From Caenorhabditis elegans (lineage: Eukaryota > Nematoda > Chromadorea > Rhabditida > Rhabditidae): DNA of 64,000 nt. The DNA lies in NCBI RefSeq assembly GCF_000002985.6, contig NC_003283.11, positions 19,841,501 to 19,905,500 of the forward strand, given 5' to 3'. How positions within the stretch are numbered: the stretch's first letter is position 1; every line of letters starts with the position of its first letter. The position numbers were made by a program, and so were the translations under genes. This document shows positions 46,101 to 56,662 of this stretch, one piece after another. The notes beneath the pieces are model-generated. The model worked only from the letters and a program-made list of their open reading frames with translations, was not told the DNA's origin and made no database searches.

Positions 46101-49100
46101 TGGACTTTTCAAAAAAAAAAATTTTTTTTGATTTTGGGCTCACGGAGCACCAATTTTTCGAAATTTCAGCGTTTTCTGTGGTTCTGGGCTTGAAATTATT
46201 GATAAATTCGAATTCCTCGTGCCAAATTACCCCTTTAGCCCATTTTTCAGCGTTTTAGCGCAAAATTCCGTCAAATCTGGTGCCAAGTCCGCAAACACCA
46301 GGTGACAGTAACCCAAAACACCTGATTTGACGGAATACTGCACTAAAAGTGCTGAAAATTGGGTTTGGGGAGATTTGGCACGGGAAAACTGAAAAATTAG
46401 CTCGAAATTCGAATATTTTGAAGGTAAAGTTCAGTTTTTGAACTTTTTTCGACATTTTCAAAAAAATCTCGAGTTTTTACGGTTTTATAATAATATTTTC
46501 GGTTTTAAACTAGAAAATTCGACTTTCCCATACCAAATTACTCCTATTCCTCAGTTTTCAGCGTTTTAGTGCAATTTCCCGTCAAATCAGGTGTCAAGTC
46601 CGCAAACACCGAGCTACAGTAACCCAAAACTCTTGATTTGACGGAATTTTGCACAAAAATTCTGAAAATTGGGGCGTAGGGGGGTAACTGGGCACGGAGA
46701 ATTCGAAAATTGAGTTGAAAATTGGAAATTTTAAAGTTTGGGCCACAACTTTTTCCAGATTTTTTTTTGAGTTTTTTTTTTTTTGAAAAATGGTTAATTT
46801 TAGGTCAATTTTTCCAAAATTTTCCAAATTTCTCACTTCTGGAACACGTTTCCGGATCCCCCGGGGAATGTATAAGGATGTTTCTTCCGGAAAACATGCC
46901 CAACCCGGGAGCATGGCATAATTTCCAGTGAGCCGCCGCACTGCCAGACTCTGAATGACATTTCCAGATTTTCGCCACCCCATACTTCCATATCGAGGTC
47001 ATAGGTTCCCAGTTCGTTGAACCATTCTTTTGAGATTGCGAATAGGCCTCCGGCCATTGTAGGCGACCGAATAGGCGCCGTCGGATGGGCGTGGCGTTCC
47101 TTGCGGAGCTGTTCGTTCATGAATTCCCAGCGGAAGACTAGGGTCCAGTCGAATCCTGGAAATTTTTTTGTTAGGAAATTTTTCAAAAAAAAAATTCGAA
47201 AAAAAACGATTTTTTTCTCGAAAATTTCATATTCCTAACCCAAAATCTTGGCCCAAACTTCAAAATTTCGCTGAAATATCTTTATTTTTGAATTCCCCGT
47301 GCCAATTAACCCCTAAACCCCAGTTTTCAGAATTTTAGTGCGAAATCCCGTCAAATCAAGTGCCAAGTCCGCAAACACCCAGGCTACAGTAACCCGAGAC
47401 ACCGGATTTGACGGAAACTTGCACTAAAATTCTGAAAATCGGGGGCTGAGGATAATTTTCACACGGGAAATCCGAAAATGATGATTGAAAACTCGAAATT
47501 TTAAAGTTTAGGCCAACAAATTGGATTAAAAATATCAAATTTTGAGAAAAACTGAATTTTCATACTTTTAAATTGCAGTTTTTGATTGATAAGACCACGA
47601 AATTTGAGTTCCTCATGTAAATTTATCTCTAGCCCACATTTTTCAGAGGTTTAGTGCAAAATCCCGTCAAATCAGGTGTCAAGTCTGCAAACACCGGGCT
47701 ACAGTAACCCAAAACACCAGATTTGACGTAATTTTGCACTAAAATTCTGAAAATAGCGGGATAGGGGTTATTTGTCACGGGGAATCCGAATTTTAGAACA
47801 AAATTTGAAAATTTTAAAATTTGGGCCAAGTTTTTGAACTGAAAAACTGAATTTATTTTTTTAAACTTTTTTTTGATAAGTTCAGACTATTTTCTTGTAT
47901 TAAAACCACAAAAATCAAATTTCCCATCGCAAATTACCCCTAGGCCTCACGTTTTAGAATTCTAGTGCAATTTTCCGTCAAATCTGGTGTCAAGTCCGCA
48001 AACAAAGGCTACAGTAACCCAAAACACCAGATTTGACGTAATTTTGCACTAAAATTCTGAAAATTGCGGGAATGGGGTAATTTGACATGGGGATTCCAAA
48101 AATTCAATTAAAAATTAAAACTTTTCAAGTTTGCGCCATGATTTTGAGCTAGAAAATGGACAATTTAGTAAAAACATAAATTTTCACAATTTCCATATAA
48201 ATTTTCTGATTTTTAATCACGAAATTCGAATTCCCTGTAAAAATTTACCTCTGTTTCGCATTTTTCAGAGCTTTAGTGCAATTTCGCGTCAAATCTGGTG
48301 TTTTGGGTTACTGTAGCCCGGTGTTTGCGGACTTGACACCAGATTTGACGGAATTTTGCACAAAAACTCTGAAAATTAAGGGTTAGAGGTAATTTGACAC
48401 GGTAAATTCGAATTTGAAGTTATTTGGCCGAAATTTTGCTTTTTGGGCCTAAAATCTCGGCCCAAAATCATAAAATTTGGATTTTCAGGCCCTAATTTTT
48501 AAAATTTCGAAAAATAAAGTTCAAATTCGAATTCCCTGGGCCAAATTTCCCCTGAAGCCCAATTTTCAGCGATTTTGTGCAATCTCCTCTGGTGTTAATT
48601 CAAATTTTCAAGTTTGGGCCAACAATTTTTCTGAAAAATTTTAGGGGTTTATGTATTTGACTCTAAATTCAGGAATTTTGAGCTTAAAAAACTCGGTTTT
48701 TCTGGATTTTTGCAGGATTTTCTTATTTAAAACACTGTTCGGGACAAGATTTTAAGCTAGAAAAGTCAAATTTTATGGATTTTCTCACGTGGAGTCAGAA
48801 AGTCCCATTTCGCTTTGATCTTCAAAAAATGCGGGGAATGGTGGTGATTTGATTTCGCATGGTTAAGAGCGTGCTGACGTCAAAATTTTTATTTTTTTGG
48901 GGGCAAAAAACTCCCGCATTTTTTGTAGATCATCACGGCACAATGAGAAAAGTTGCTCCGTACCTCCCCTCAAATCGGCACTCGCTCCAACATAATTAAA
49001 ATTATCAACATTGATAACATCGATAATCGGTGCAACGACGGCTTTCGGATTCTCGGCAATTCTAGCCAACAGGGGTTCAAGCCATTTCTGATTACACTCA

Positions 49101-51162
49101 ATATGACTATCGAGGAATGTGAGCACCGGAGCCCGAGCCACTTGGGCTCCTTTAACCCGGCTCCGAATCAGACCCTCCCGTTGATTATTACGGAGTACTG
49201 TAATTCGTTGAATTTGAGCCAACTCTTTTCCAATTTCGACATCCTGGGAATTATCGTCGACTAGCACAATTTCCAGCAGCAATTCCTCCGGTGACTGATT
49301 GAAAACACTAAAGACCGTCCGTAAAAGTGAGCTCCGGGCTTCATTATGGTAAGTAATGATTACTGTAGTTGGCTGCATGCCAACTTTCGAATAATCCACG
49401 TCACGGCATTGGGGCTCACGGGAATCCGGAATTTTTCGGGTGGGGTTTAGCGCGTCGGAGGCTTCTTGGTTGAATGAGTTGGCCTTGTATTTGTCCTGCA
49501 AAGAAGGGATATTGTAGTTTTTGTAGTCTATGTAGTTTACATTACTTTGTATAGTGTGTGTCGTTCTATTTTTTAATTAGATGTCGATAGTAAGTCGCAA
49601 AATTTGGTGTTTATGTGCTTCGGAGGTTTTTGTAGTATTCTCAGTTTTTGTAGTTTTTGTAGTCATTGTAATATCTGTAGTCTATGTAGTATTTGTAGTC
49701 TGTGTAGTTTACATTACTTTTGTATAGTGTGCTGTTGTAGCTTTAATTAAATGTCGATAGTAAGCCGCAAAAATTGTTTTAATGCAGTATGTAGTATGCA
49801 ATTAATGTAGTTACTGTAGTATGTAGTATTTGTAGTATTTGTAGTCTGTGTAGTCTTTGTAGTCTTCGTAGTTTACATTACTTTTGCATAGTGTGAAATT
49901 GTAGTTGTTTTTAGTAGTATGTAGTATGTAGTATGTAGTATATATTTAGAGCGAAAACTTGAACTTTCAACGTTTTTCAAGAAAAAATTGGGGACTTTTT
50001 GAAAATTTTCGTAAATAAATTATTGGAGCCATTTGTAGTTTTTGTAGTTTTTGTAGTGTTCTTAATTTTTTGCTTGATTTTCCGAATTTTTCTTTTTTTT
50101 TCGTGTTAAAAATCGAACTCCACGTGCAAAATAACCCCTTATCCCCCCGTTTTTTAGACATTTTGTGCAATTTTGTGTTAAAACTGGTGCCGGGTCCGCA
50201 AACACCAGGCTACAGTAACCAAAAACACCAGATTCGACGGAAAATTGCACTAAAAATCAAAACATCAAAGGTTTGGGGTAATTTGCAGCGGGGAATCTGA
50301 AAATCGTGATGATTTTTCTGAAAATTTAAACATTTCACTCAGTTTTTGCTGGAAATTCGGAATTTTCAGAAAAATCCCGGATTTTCACTGTTACAACTAC
50401 AAGTTTTTGCTCTAAAACCACAAAATTCGAGTTTTCCATCGCAAATTACCTCTAATACCCATTTTTCAAGCAATTTGTGAAGTTTTGCGTCAAATCAGGT
50501 GCCAAGTCCGCAAACACCGGGCTACAGTAACACAAAACACCAGATTTGACGCAAAATTGCACAAACGCTATGAAAAATTAAGGATAGATGTAGTTTTGCA
50601 CTGGGAATTCGAATTTTAACTTTAAATTTCAAAATTTTGAGGTTAAACCCTAGTTTTCGGCAGATTTACCTCTCCCTGATGCCATTTCCCCTTATTCAAA
50701 AACTTTTCCACATCGAATGTCTTCCAAGTGACATCTTTTTCGGTTCTCTCATGAATTGTGGTATCTTCTGCCAAATTTATCGTTGGAATGGGCGGCGCGC
50801 TCTTTTTCGGCCGAATTTCGTCGTTTTGCGGCGGGTTTTGGGGTATTAAAGGGTCGAGCTGTGGTAGTGGTGGTGGATGACGTCCCGGTGGCTGGAAATG
50901 ATGGGAATTGTAGTTTTTAGTCATATTTGGAGTGTTTTAGTGGAATTTTGAAATTTTGAAAAAAAAAATTTTTTTGAAAATTTTCTAAAAAATTTTTTTT
51001 TTCGAAATTTTTTTCACAAAAATTTCAATTTTTTCAAATTTTTAAGAAACTCACCCTTAAGCTTGAGCTCGTAGATTGCACATAAATGAATGCCAATCCA
51101 AACAGCCAAATGACTGCCAAAACGGTGCCCACCGTCTTCATTTTCAGCATTCTCGGCAGCAT
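40156..51162 (-). CDS. gly-4: Polypeptide N-acetylgalactosaminyltransferase, 9 exons
   Basis: Exons: 51055-51162, 50670-50891, 48964-49495, 46837-47155, 45908-46000, 45680-45763, 41301 or 41307-41547, 40947-41021, 40156-40251. Depending on the exon 7 donor (GTTAAA or GTTCGT) the product is 591 or 589 aa. It transfers GalNAc from UDP-GalNAc to Ser/Thr of secreted proteins in the Golgi, the first step of mucin-type O-glycosylation. Visible features: a type II signal anchor (residues ~11-29), a Pro-rich stem, a GT27 catalytic domain from [11 protein letters not shown] (~153), the metal-binding Asp-Ser-His in [11 protein letters not shown] (~239), the Gal/GalNAc-T motif VWGGENLE (~346), and a C-terminal ricin-type lectin domain (from ~455, with LCLDS, NQEWVF and QLCLDF). 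AATAAA overlaps the stop codon. Intron 6 (4.1 kb) contains a CAP-like gene on the opposite strand. The symbol is assigned from memory of length and map position. Confidence 0.92.
40394..40572. mobile_element. Palindromic element, ATCTACAAAAAATGCGGGA
   Basis: The left arm, CACGTGGTGCCAAACTGTCC then GGTGTGATCTACAAAAAATG, and the inverted right arm (CATTTTTGGTAGATCACACC then GGGACACTTTGACACCAAGT) flank a centre containing GTGACGTCATCACG. It lies in gly-4 intron 8. A diverged copy is at 48,786-48,955. Confidence 0.7.
40573..40915. repeat. GGCGCCAAATTCAAATTTTT array in gly-4 intron 8
   Basis: About ten units of ~33 bp, with three almost exact 49-bp copies of a block containing TTGGAAAATTTCCGATTTTG at 40,687-40,785. 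Variant bases (GGCGCC against GGCGGG) mark subgroups. Confidence 0.8.
41085..48600. repeat. About 17 copies of a ~200-bp palindromic element in gly-4 introns 3-7
   Basis: Each copy has TCCGTCAAATC(A/T)GGTG...TCCGCAAACACC...GCTACAGTAACCC...CACC(A/T)GATTTGACGGA. Outer arms carry TTTTAGTGCAA/TTGCACTAAAA and ACCCCTA/TAGGGGT, ending in a GAATTC-rich border. CTACAGTAA or TTACTGTAG centres lie near 41,181, 42,371, 42,681, 42,977, 43,161, 43,793, 44,119, 44,944, 45,242, 46,310, 46,616, 47,391, 47,699, 48,010 and 48,310, plus degenerate ones at 42,080 and 44,690. Both orientations occur. All lie in introns. Confidence 0.9.
41716..44354 (+). CDS. Secreted CAP/SCP-like protein nested in gly-4 intron 6; 3' frame break
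   Basis: Exons: 41716-41776, 41846-41952, 43331-43626, 44270-44354. The signal peptide ([13 protein letters not shown]) is followed by [20 protein letters not shown] and YNKTLEDKA, a CAP-like helix, and then a [10 protein letters not shown] block equivalent to the CAP C-terminal signature. Exon phases match those of the paralogue at 16 kb. By phase, exon 4 reads to a TAG at 44,352. The other frame of the same exon, open to 44,545, encodes a Cys-containing segment ([20 protein letters not shown]), an acidic stretch, the conserved EEYDLIL and a hydrophobic GPI-type tail ([14 protein letters not shown]), followed by AATAAA. A one-base shift near 44,280-44,300, or an unseen splice, separates the two. 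The real C-terminus was therefore probably in the second frame, and this allele may be truncated. Confidence 0.7.
48786..48955. mobile_element. Palindromic element abutting the gly-4 exon 3 donor
   Basis: The left arm (CACGTGGAGTCAGAAAGTCC, then GATCTTCAAAAAATGCGGG) and inverted right arm (CTCCCGCATTTTTTGTAGAT, then CACGG) are a diverged copy of the 40,394 element. It ends only about 8 bp from the gly-4 exon 3 donor at 48,963. Confidence 0.65.
49510..50060. repeat. TGTAGT-rich tandem array in gly-4 intron 2
   Basis: Degenerate TTTGTAG/TATGTAG short repeats are combined with a longer period. GTTTACATTACTTT(T)G(T/C)ATAGTGTG recurs at about 49,536, 49,707 and 49,873, a ~168-bp unit. It includes perfect GTAGTATGTAGTATGTAGTA runs near 49,915. 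Confidence 0.8.
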
Positions 51163-53610
51163 TTTGGCTGAAAAATTGCGAAATTTTTGGTGGAAAACTG
51201 AAATTTTTCGAAAAATTAAGTCAAAATTCGAATTCCCCGTGCAAAACTACTCCTAGCCATCAATTTGCAGAGGTTTACTGCAATTTTCCGTCAAATCTGG
51301 TGTTTTGGTTTACTGTAGCGTGGTGTTTGCGGACTTGGCACTTGATTTGACGGAATTTTGAAAAGAGATTTTTTGGAAATTTTCAAATTTTATATATTTC
51401 AGGTGGAAATTTTTGATTTAAAACTACGAAATTCGAATTCCCCGTCCCAAATTACCGCTATCCCCTATTTTTCAGCGATTTAGTGCAAAATTCCGTCAAA
51501 TCAGGTGTCAAGTCCGCAAACACCGGGCTACAGTAACCCAAAACACCAGAATTTACGCAATTTTGCACTAATTTGCTGAAAAATGGGGTAAATTTACACG
51601 GGGAATTCGAATTTGAACTCAATTTCGATAGAATTTCAAGTTTGGGCCAAAATTTTGGGCTCAAAATCTGTAAATTTCAGAAAATTTTCAATTTTCTCAC
51701 TTTTAGTTCAAAATATTCGATTTAATATTCCAAAAATCGAATTCTCCGTGCAAAATAACCCCTATCCCGCAATTGTCAGCGTTCTAGTGCAATTTCCCGT
51801 CAAATCCGGTGCCCTGGGTTACTGTAGCCTGGTGTTTGCGGACTTGGCACCTGATTTGACGGAATTCTGCGCTAAAATTCTGAAAACTTGTGGCTAGCGG
51901 TGAAAAATGACGAGAAATCCGAATTTCTGAGTAAAAAATCGAGAATTTTTGCAGAAAAATGTGAATTCAGAAATTTTTTTTTTTTCAAAAAATTCCGAAA
52001 ACTTTTTTTTTCAAATTTCTAAAAAACCTTGATTTTCCACATAGTTTCCTCCACTTTTTCTTTCAGAAAGTAGAAAAAAAAATAAAAATCCCAGTAAAAC
52101 TGCCTAATTACCTAATTACCTAGCGGAATCGCGGAGCATCGTACTAGAGAGGTAATTTTTGGAGTTTTTAGGGTCAAAATGGGATAATCTCGAATTTTTC
52201 AAACTTTTTTTTTTTTGGAAATACACTTAAAATTGGGGGTTTTACACAAAAAAGCAAAAAAAAAAAATTTTTTTTTTTGAAAATTTTTTTTTAGCTAAAT
52301 TTTTTTTTCTAAAAAAAAAGTGAAAAAAGCTGTCATAGTCAGAAAAACGTAACGAATTCGAATTAATCATCCGCATCACTTGCACAATGACACAGAAAAA
52401 GGAGCATTCAAGCAATATAATAGAATCGGAAAATTGGAGGAAAAAGACACGCAGGCGGTGAAAAAATAGGAAATTTGATATTTTTTTTCCTTCGACTGCT
52501 GCCTGCCTCGCGTCCCATCGTTTTCTTCGTTTTTGGCGTGTGAAATTTATATTTTCGATCGAATTAGGAGCCCCATGCACACACATACGCACAATGCTAG
52601 AATCTAAAAGGTTTTTGAAAAAAAAATAAATATTTTTTCCAAAAAAAAAAATTTTTTTTTTTAAATTTTTTCGCGTTTTCATTCAAAATTTTTGATTCTA
52701 CGTCTCAAATTACCCCGTACTCTCAATTTTTAAAGCTTTAGTGCAATTTTGCGTCAAATCTGGTGTCTTGGGTTACTGTAGCCTGGTGTTTGCGGACTTG
52801 GCGCCTGATTTGACGGAATATTGCACTAAACCTGCAAAAAGCGGGGGATAGGGGTAAATTTACACGCGTAATTCGAAATTTTCATGTTTAGGACATGATT
52901 TTGAACTAGAAATGTTAGATTTTGGGAAAAATTTCAAAATTTCAATATTTCAGGTGGAAATGTTCGATTTAAAACTACGAATTTCGAATTCACCGTCTCA
53001 AATTACCCCGAACCCCAATTTTTATGATTTTAGTGCAATTTTTCGTCAAATCAGGCGTCAGGTACGCAATAGCCAGGCTACAGTAACCCAGGGCACCAGA
53101 TTTGACGGAAAAATGCACTAAAAAGCTAAAAATGCGGGATAGAGGTAATTTTGCACTGGGAATTTTGATAAATTTGAGTTTTGGCCAAGATTTTTTGGTT
53201 GGGGCTCAAAAAAGTCAAAAATGCTTGAATTTCTACAATTTTGAATGAGAATTTTAGCTCTAAAACTTATAAATTCGTTTCAATTACTCCAAGTGATTTT
53301 TTGCTTAAAATTTATGTAGTTTGTGGTCTTTGTAGTGCGCAAAAACCGATTTTTCCTATTTTCTAGATGAATTTTCGAAACTTTTACAGTTTCATACCTA
53401 ACATTTCGCTTTAAAACTATGAAATTCGAATTCTCCGTGTCAAATTACAGACAAAACCCAATTTTCAGACCTTTTGTGCAATTTCCCGTCAAATCTGGTG
53501 TTTTGGGTTACTGTAGTCTGGTGTTTGCGGACTTGACACCTGATTTGACGGAATTTTGCACTAAATCGCTGAAAATCGCGGCGTCGGGGTTATTTGGTAC
53601 GGAGAATTCG
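50110..53610. repeat. Eight more palindromic ~200-bp elements, gly-4 introns and 5' flank
   Basis: Centres lie near 50,211, 50,522, 51,311, 51,531, 51,824, 52,776, 53,090 and 53,510, with the same TTTGACGGA arms and CTACAGTAA core as in 41-48 kb. Five or six lie upstream of the gly-4 start codon, where the gene's promoter should be. Confidence 0.88.
51163..51168 (-). promoter_or_regulatory. gly-4: SL1-type trans-splice acceptor of gly-4
   Basis: On the minus strand a TTTTTCAG acceptor is followed by CCAAA and the ATG, leaving a 5-nt untranslated leader. This fixes the start codon chosen for gly-4. Confidence 0.6.
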
Positions 53611-54309
53611 AAAATTATAAAAAAATTTTGCAAAAAAAATTATGAGAGAAAATTTTTGGATTTTTTTTTTGAACTTTCCCAAAAAAAAAAAAAATTTTTT
53701 TTAATTTTCGAAACTTACCAATTTTTTTTAATGAATGCTTTCTTCTGTGTCTTTATCCAATAATTAAACCAAAAAGAAATGTGTGAAAAGTTGAAAATTT
53801 CCCGCACAAGAAGCTCAGTTTCTCGTCCCGGCGGTGGACATGAGTGAGTACTGCAATAGGTGGTGGTGTTATTAATTATGTAAATGGGCATTTTAGTGCG
53901 AAAAAATAGGGGAAAAATGGTGTTCGTATAGTGAAATGAAAATGCTCATAAATTTTTGATTTGGGGGAGAATATAAAAAATAAAAAATAAAAAATTTCTT
54001 GAAATTTTTTTTTCAAAAATTGTAATTTTTTTAATTTTCCCAAAAAAAATACCCTGAAAACTGAAAAATAGTACAAAAGCGTGTTAGAAAAAAGAAAGAT
54101 AGACAGGTTGGTTAAAAACCCAAAGGATAGGACAGGTAAAAACCAAGGAAGAAAAAAATTTGGGGAAAAAATTGGATGTATTTAAAAAAAACGGATTTAT
54201 CAGAAAAAATGTATCAGAGAAAACAACAAAAAATCAATAATGTATATAACAATTTGAAAAAAAAAAACTAAAATTGAGAAAAAAATCGAGAAAAATTTTT
54301 TTTCAAAAA

Positions 54310-55620
54310 AATATATATTTTACATACTAACACTAATATAATATTACATTAAAGTTTTCAAGAAAATTTTAAAAAAAATCGATTTTTTCCAGAAATTCTT
54401 AATACTACTAACGCTAATATCAACAACATTAATAAAATTAAAAAATGTTTTTTTCAAAAAATTCAGAAAAAAAAAGTTTTTCATATTTCTAGTACTAATA
54501 CTCATTAGTTAACGCTAATAACAAATTCGATTAACAAATAATAGTTTTTCAAAAAAAAACGATATTTTTTCCAAAAATGATTAATGCTACTAACGTTAGT
54601 ATAACATTAAATTAATAATGACGTTTTTTTCAAAAAACTCGAAAAAATTTTCTTATTAATACTACATACTTTAGATAGAGATTAGATAGAGACGAAATTA
54701 ATTTCAAACAAAAACTTTCCAGAAAATTTATATTAATGAAATCGGAAAAAAAATTTGGAAAAATCCTTACTTACTACATATTAACGCTAATATTATATTG
54801 AGACAAACATATTTTTAAAAAAATAATTTTTCAGAAATTTTTAATAATACTAATTACTAACGCTAATATAACTAATATAACACTCACAATTAGATAAATA
54901 AAAGATTTTCAAAAAAAAAATGGAATTTTTCCAAAAAAATGATTAATGTTACTAACGCTAATATAACATTAGACTAATAAAGACATATTTTCAAAAAAAA
55001 AAATTTTTTTGTTTTTTTTTAGAATATTGTAATACTACTAACGCTAATATTATATAGAGACAAAAATATTTTCAAAAAAAAAAATTTTCTGAAAATTTTA
55101 ATACTAACTAACGCTAATATGTATAACACTCACAAGTAGATAAATAAACGATTTTTGAAAAAATTATGGAATTTTTTCAAATAAAAAAAATTAATATTAC
55201 TAACGCTAATATATAACTAATATAGACGTATTTTCAAAAAATTCTCAAAAAAAAATTTCCAAGTAATCATTAATACTACATACTAACGCTAATATTAGAT
55301 AGAGACGAAATTAATTTCAAAAAAAATGTTCAGAAAATTTGTCATACTAGCAATGTAACGCTAATTTATATTAAATTTATATTACTGAAATCGGAAATTT
55401 TTCAAAAATTCCATACTAATTCTAATATAACATTGCTATATAGGATATATTCTCAAAAAAAAAGAATGGAATTTTTCCAAAAAAGTGATTAATGTTACTA
55501 ACGCTAATATAACATTAGACTAATAAAGACATATTTTCAAAAAAAAAATTTTTTGTTTTTTTTTTTAGAATATTGTAATACTACTAACGCTAATATTAAT
55601 TATGAACACTGAAGCGGAAG
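54310..55620. repeat. Array of ACTAACGCTAATAT motifs, about 14 copies at ~85-bp spacing
   Basis: The core appears near 54,328 (variant), 54,409, 54,497, 54,589 (variant), 54,783, 54,858, 54,952, 55,036, 55,109, 55,197, 55,283, 55,357 (partial), 55,496 and 55,582. Copies are separated by A-tract linkers with TTTTCAAAAAA. One ~150-bp block (54,950-55,050) is repeated nearly exactly at 55,494-55,596, so the array grew by segmental duplication. Confidence 0.85.
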
Positions 55621-55690
55621 TTTAAAAAAAAAAATTAAAAGAAACTTCTCGTGATAATTATATAAATTGTTCTGGCAATTCTCAATACTT

Positions 55691-56045
55691 GAAAAAATTG
55701 AATTTTATCGATTTTTTGGAAAACTTGTTGAGTTAAAAATGAAAATTTGGGCATAGCTTCCGCATCTCCGGTGGCAAATGCGCTCTATCGCGAATTGTTG
55801 GTAAAAAACGCGGTATTTATTGCATTTTCAGCCGAGAATACCGGATTTGTACCACCAATTCGAGTAGAGGCACAGAAGCCACAAAAAAGTTCAATTGTTA
55901 GGCTTAAAGGCCTGAAACTAGGCTTCCGGGCCTGAATTTTCAGATTGTCACAGCTAAAAGCCTGATCGGAGCACAAAAATTATGATTTTATAGGTTGAAG
56001 GGGCTCAAAATTAGGCTTAGCAGCGTCAAAAAATAAACTTATTGA
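55691..56045. repeat. ~350-bp near-identical repeat, copy 1
   Basis: Runs from GAATTTTATCGATTTTTTGG through GGGCATAGCTTCCGCATCTC to AAATAAACTTATTGAT. It differs from copy 2 (60,030) at only about two or three positions. It lies outside fars-2, downstream of its stop. Confidence 0.9.
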
Positions 56046-56662
56046 TTACATTTACCAGAAATCAAGTAAAACTCGAAAAATTGTTTAGTTTATAAATTGT
56101 CCAAAACTAGAAATGACGTTTCTGATGTGTATATAAAATGTTGAGGAGCAGTGCTCTCTTCTTCTGCATTGAGCACTCGTCTTTCTCTGTCTGCGTCTCG
56201 CCCTTTCTCTCTCAATTGGTTCTGAATGTTCCCCTCTTGTTGGATGTTGGCTCATCATCAATTTGGAGCACAGAGAGAGCACAACAGGTGACGTGGCAAA
56301 ATTTGAGAGAGAAGAGAATTAGAGATGACGATAAGTAGCACATGTGTTTGGTGAGGAGAAAAGAAATAGGTCAAAAAAAAATTTTTTTTTTGAAAATTTG
56401 CCACATGGCATTACATTTTTCGTGAAATTTTGAAAATGTGACAGTTTTTGAACGAAGTTTTTCAAAAATGTATGTAAAATTTCCAGTTTTTCTTTCCAAA
56501 TTTTCGGATTTTTTTAAAAAACATTCCAAACACAGTGTATGCTATTCAAAAAGTCCAAAATCACGACCGGAAACATTTAATTTTTTCAAAAAGCCGATAA
56601 TAACATTAACAATATGCTATGTTTCTACTACTATTAACACTAATAATTGATAACCGATAAGC

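Larger units (their letters stand above)
51169..56662. other. Intergenic region between gly-4 and fars-2, repeats only
   Basis: 5.5 kb between the gly-4 5' end and the fars-2 3' end. It contains palindromic elements (to 53.6 kb), A-rich DNA, a TAACGCTAATAT array (54.3-55.6 kb) and one copy of the 62-codon repeat (55.7 kb). No gene was identified. Short open frames at 56.1-56.6 kb lack splice context. Confidence 0.5.

Noticed and set aside
52242..52682. 146-codon minus-strand open frame upstream of gly-4
   Set aside because: Dominated by Lys/Phe from poly(A/T) runs, with no domain or splice signals; probably chance.
54310..55620. CRISPR-like array (short repeats at regular spacing)
   Set aside because: Eukaryotic gene structure throughout; the linkers are A-rich and mutually similar rather than unique spacers.
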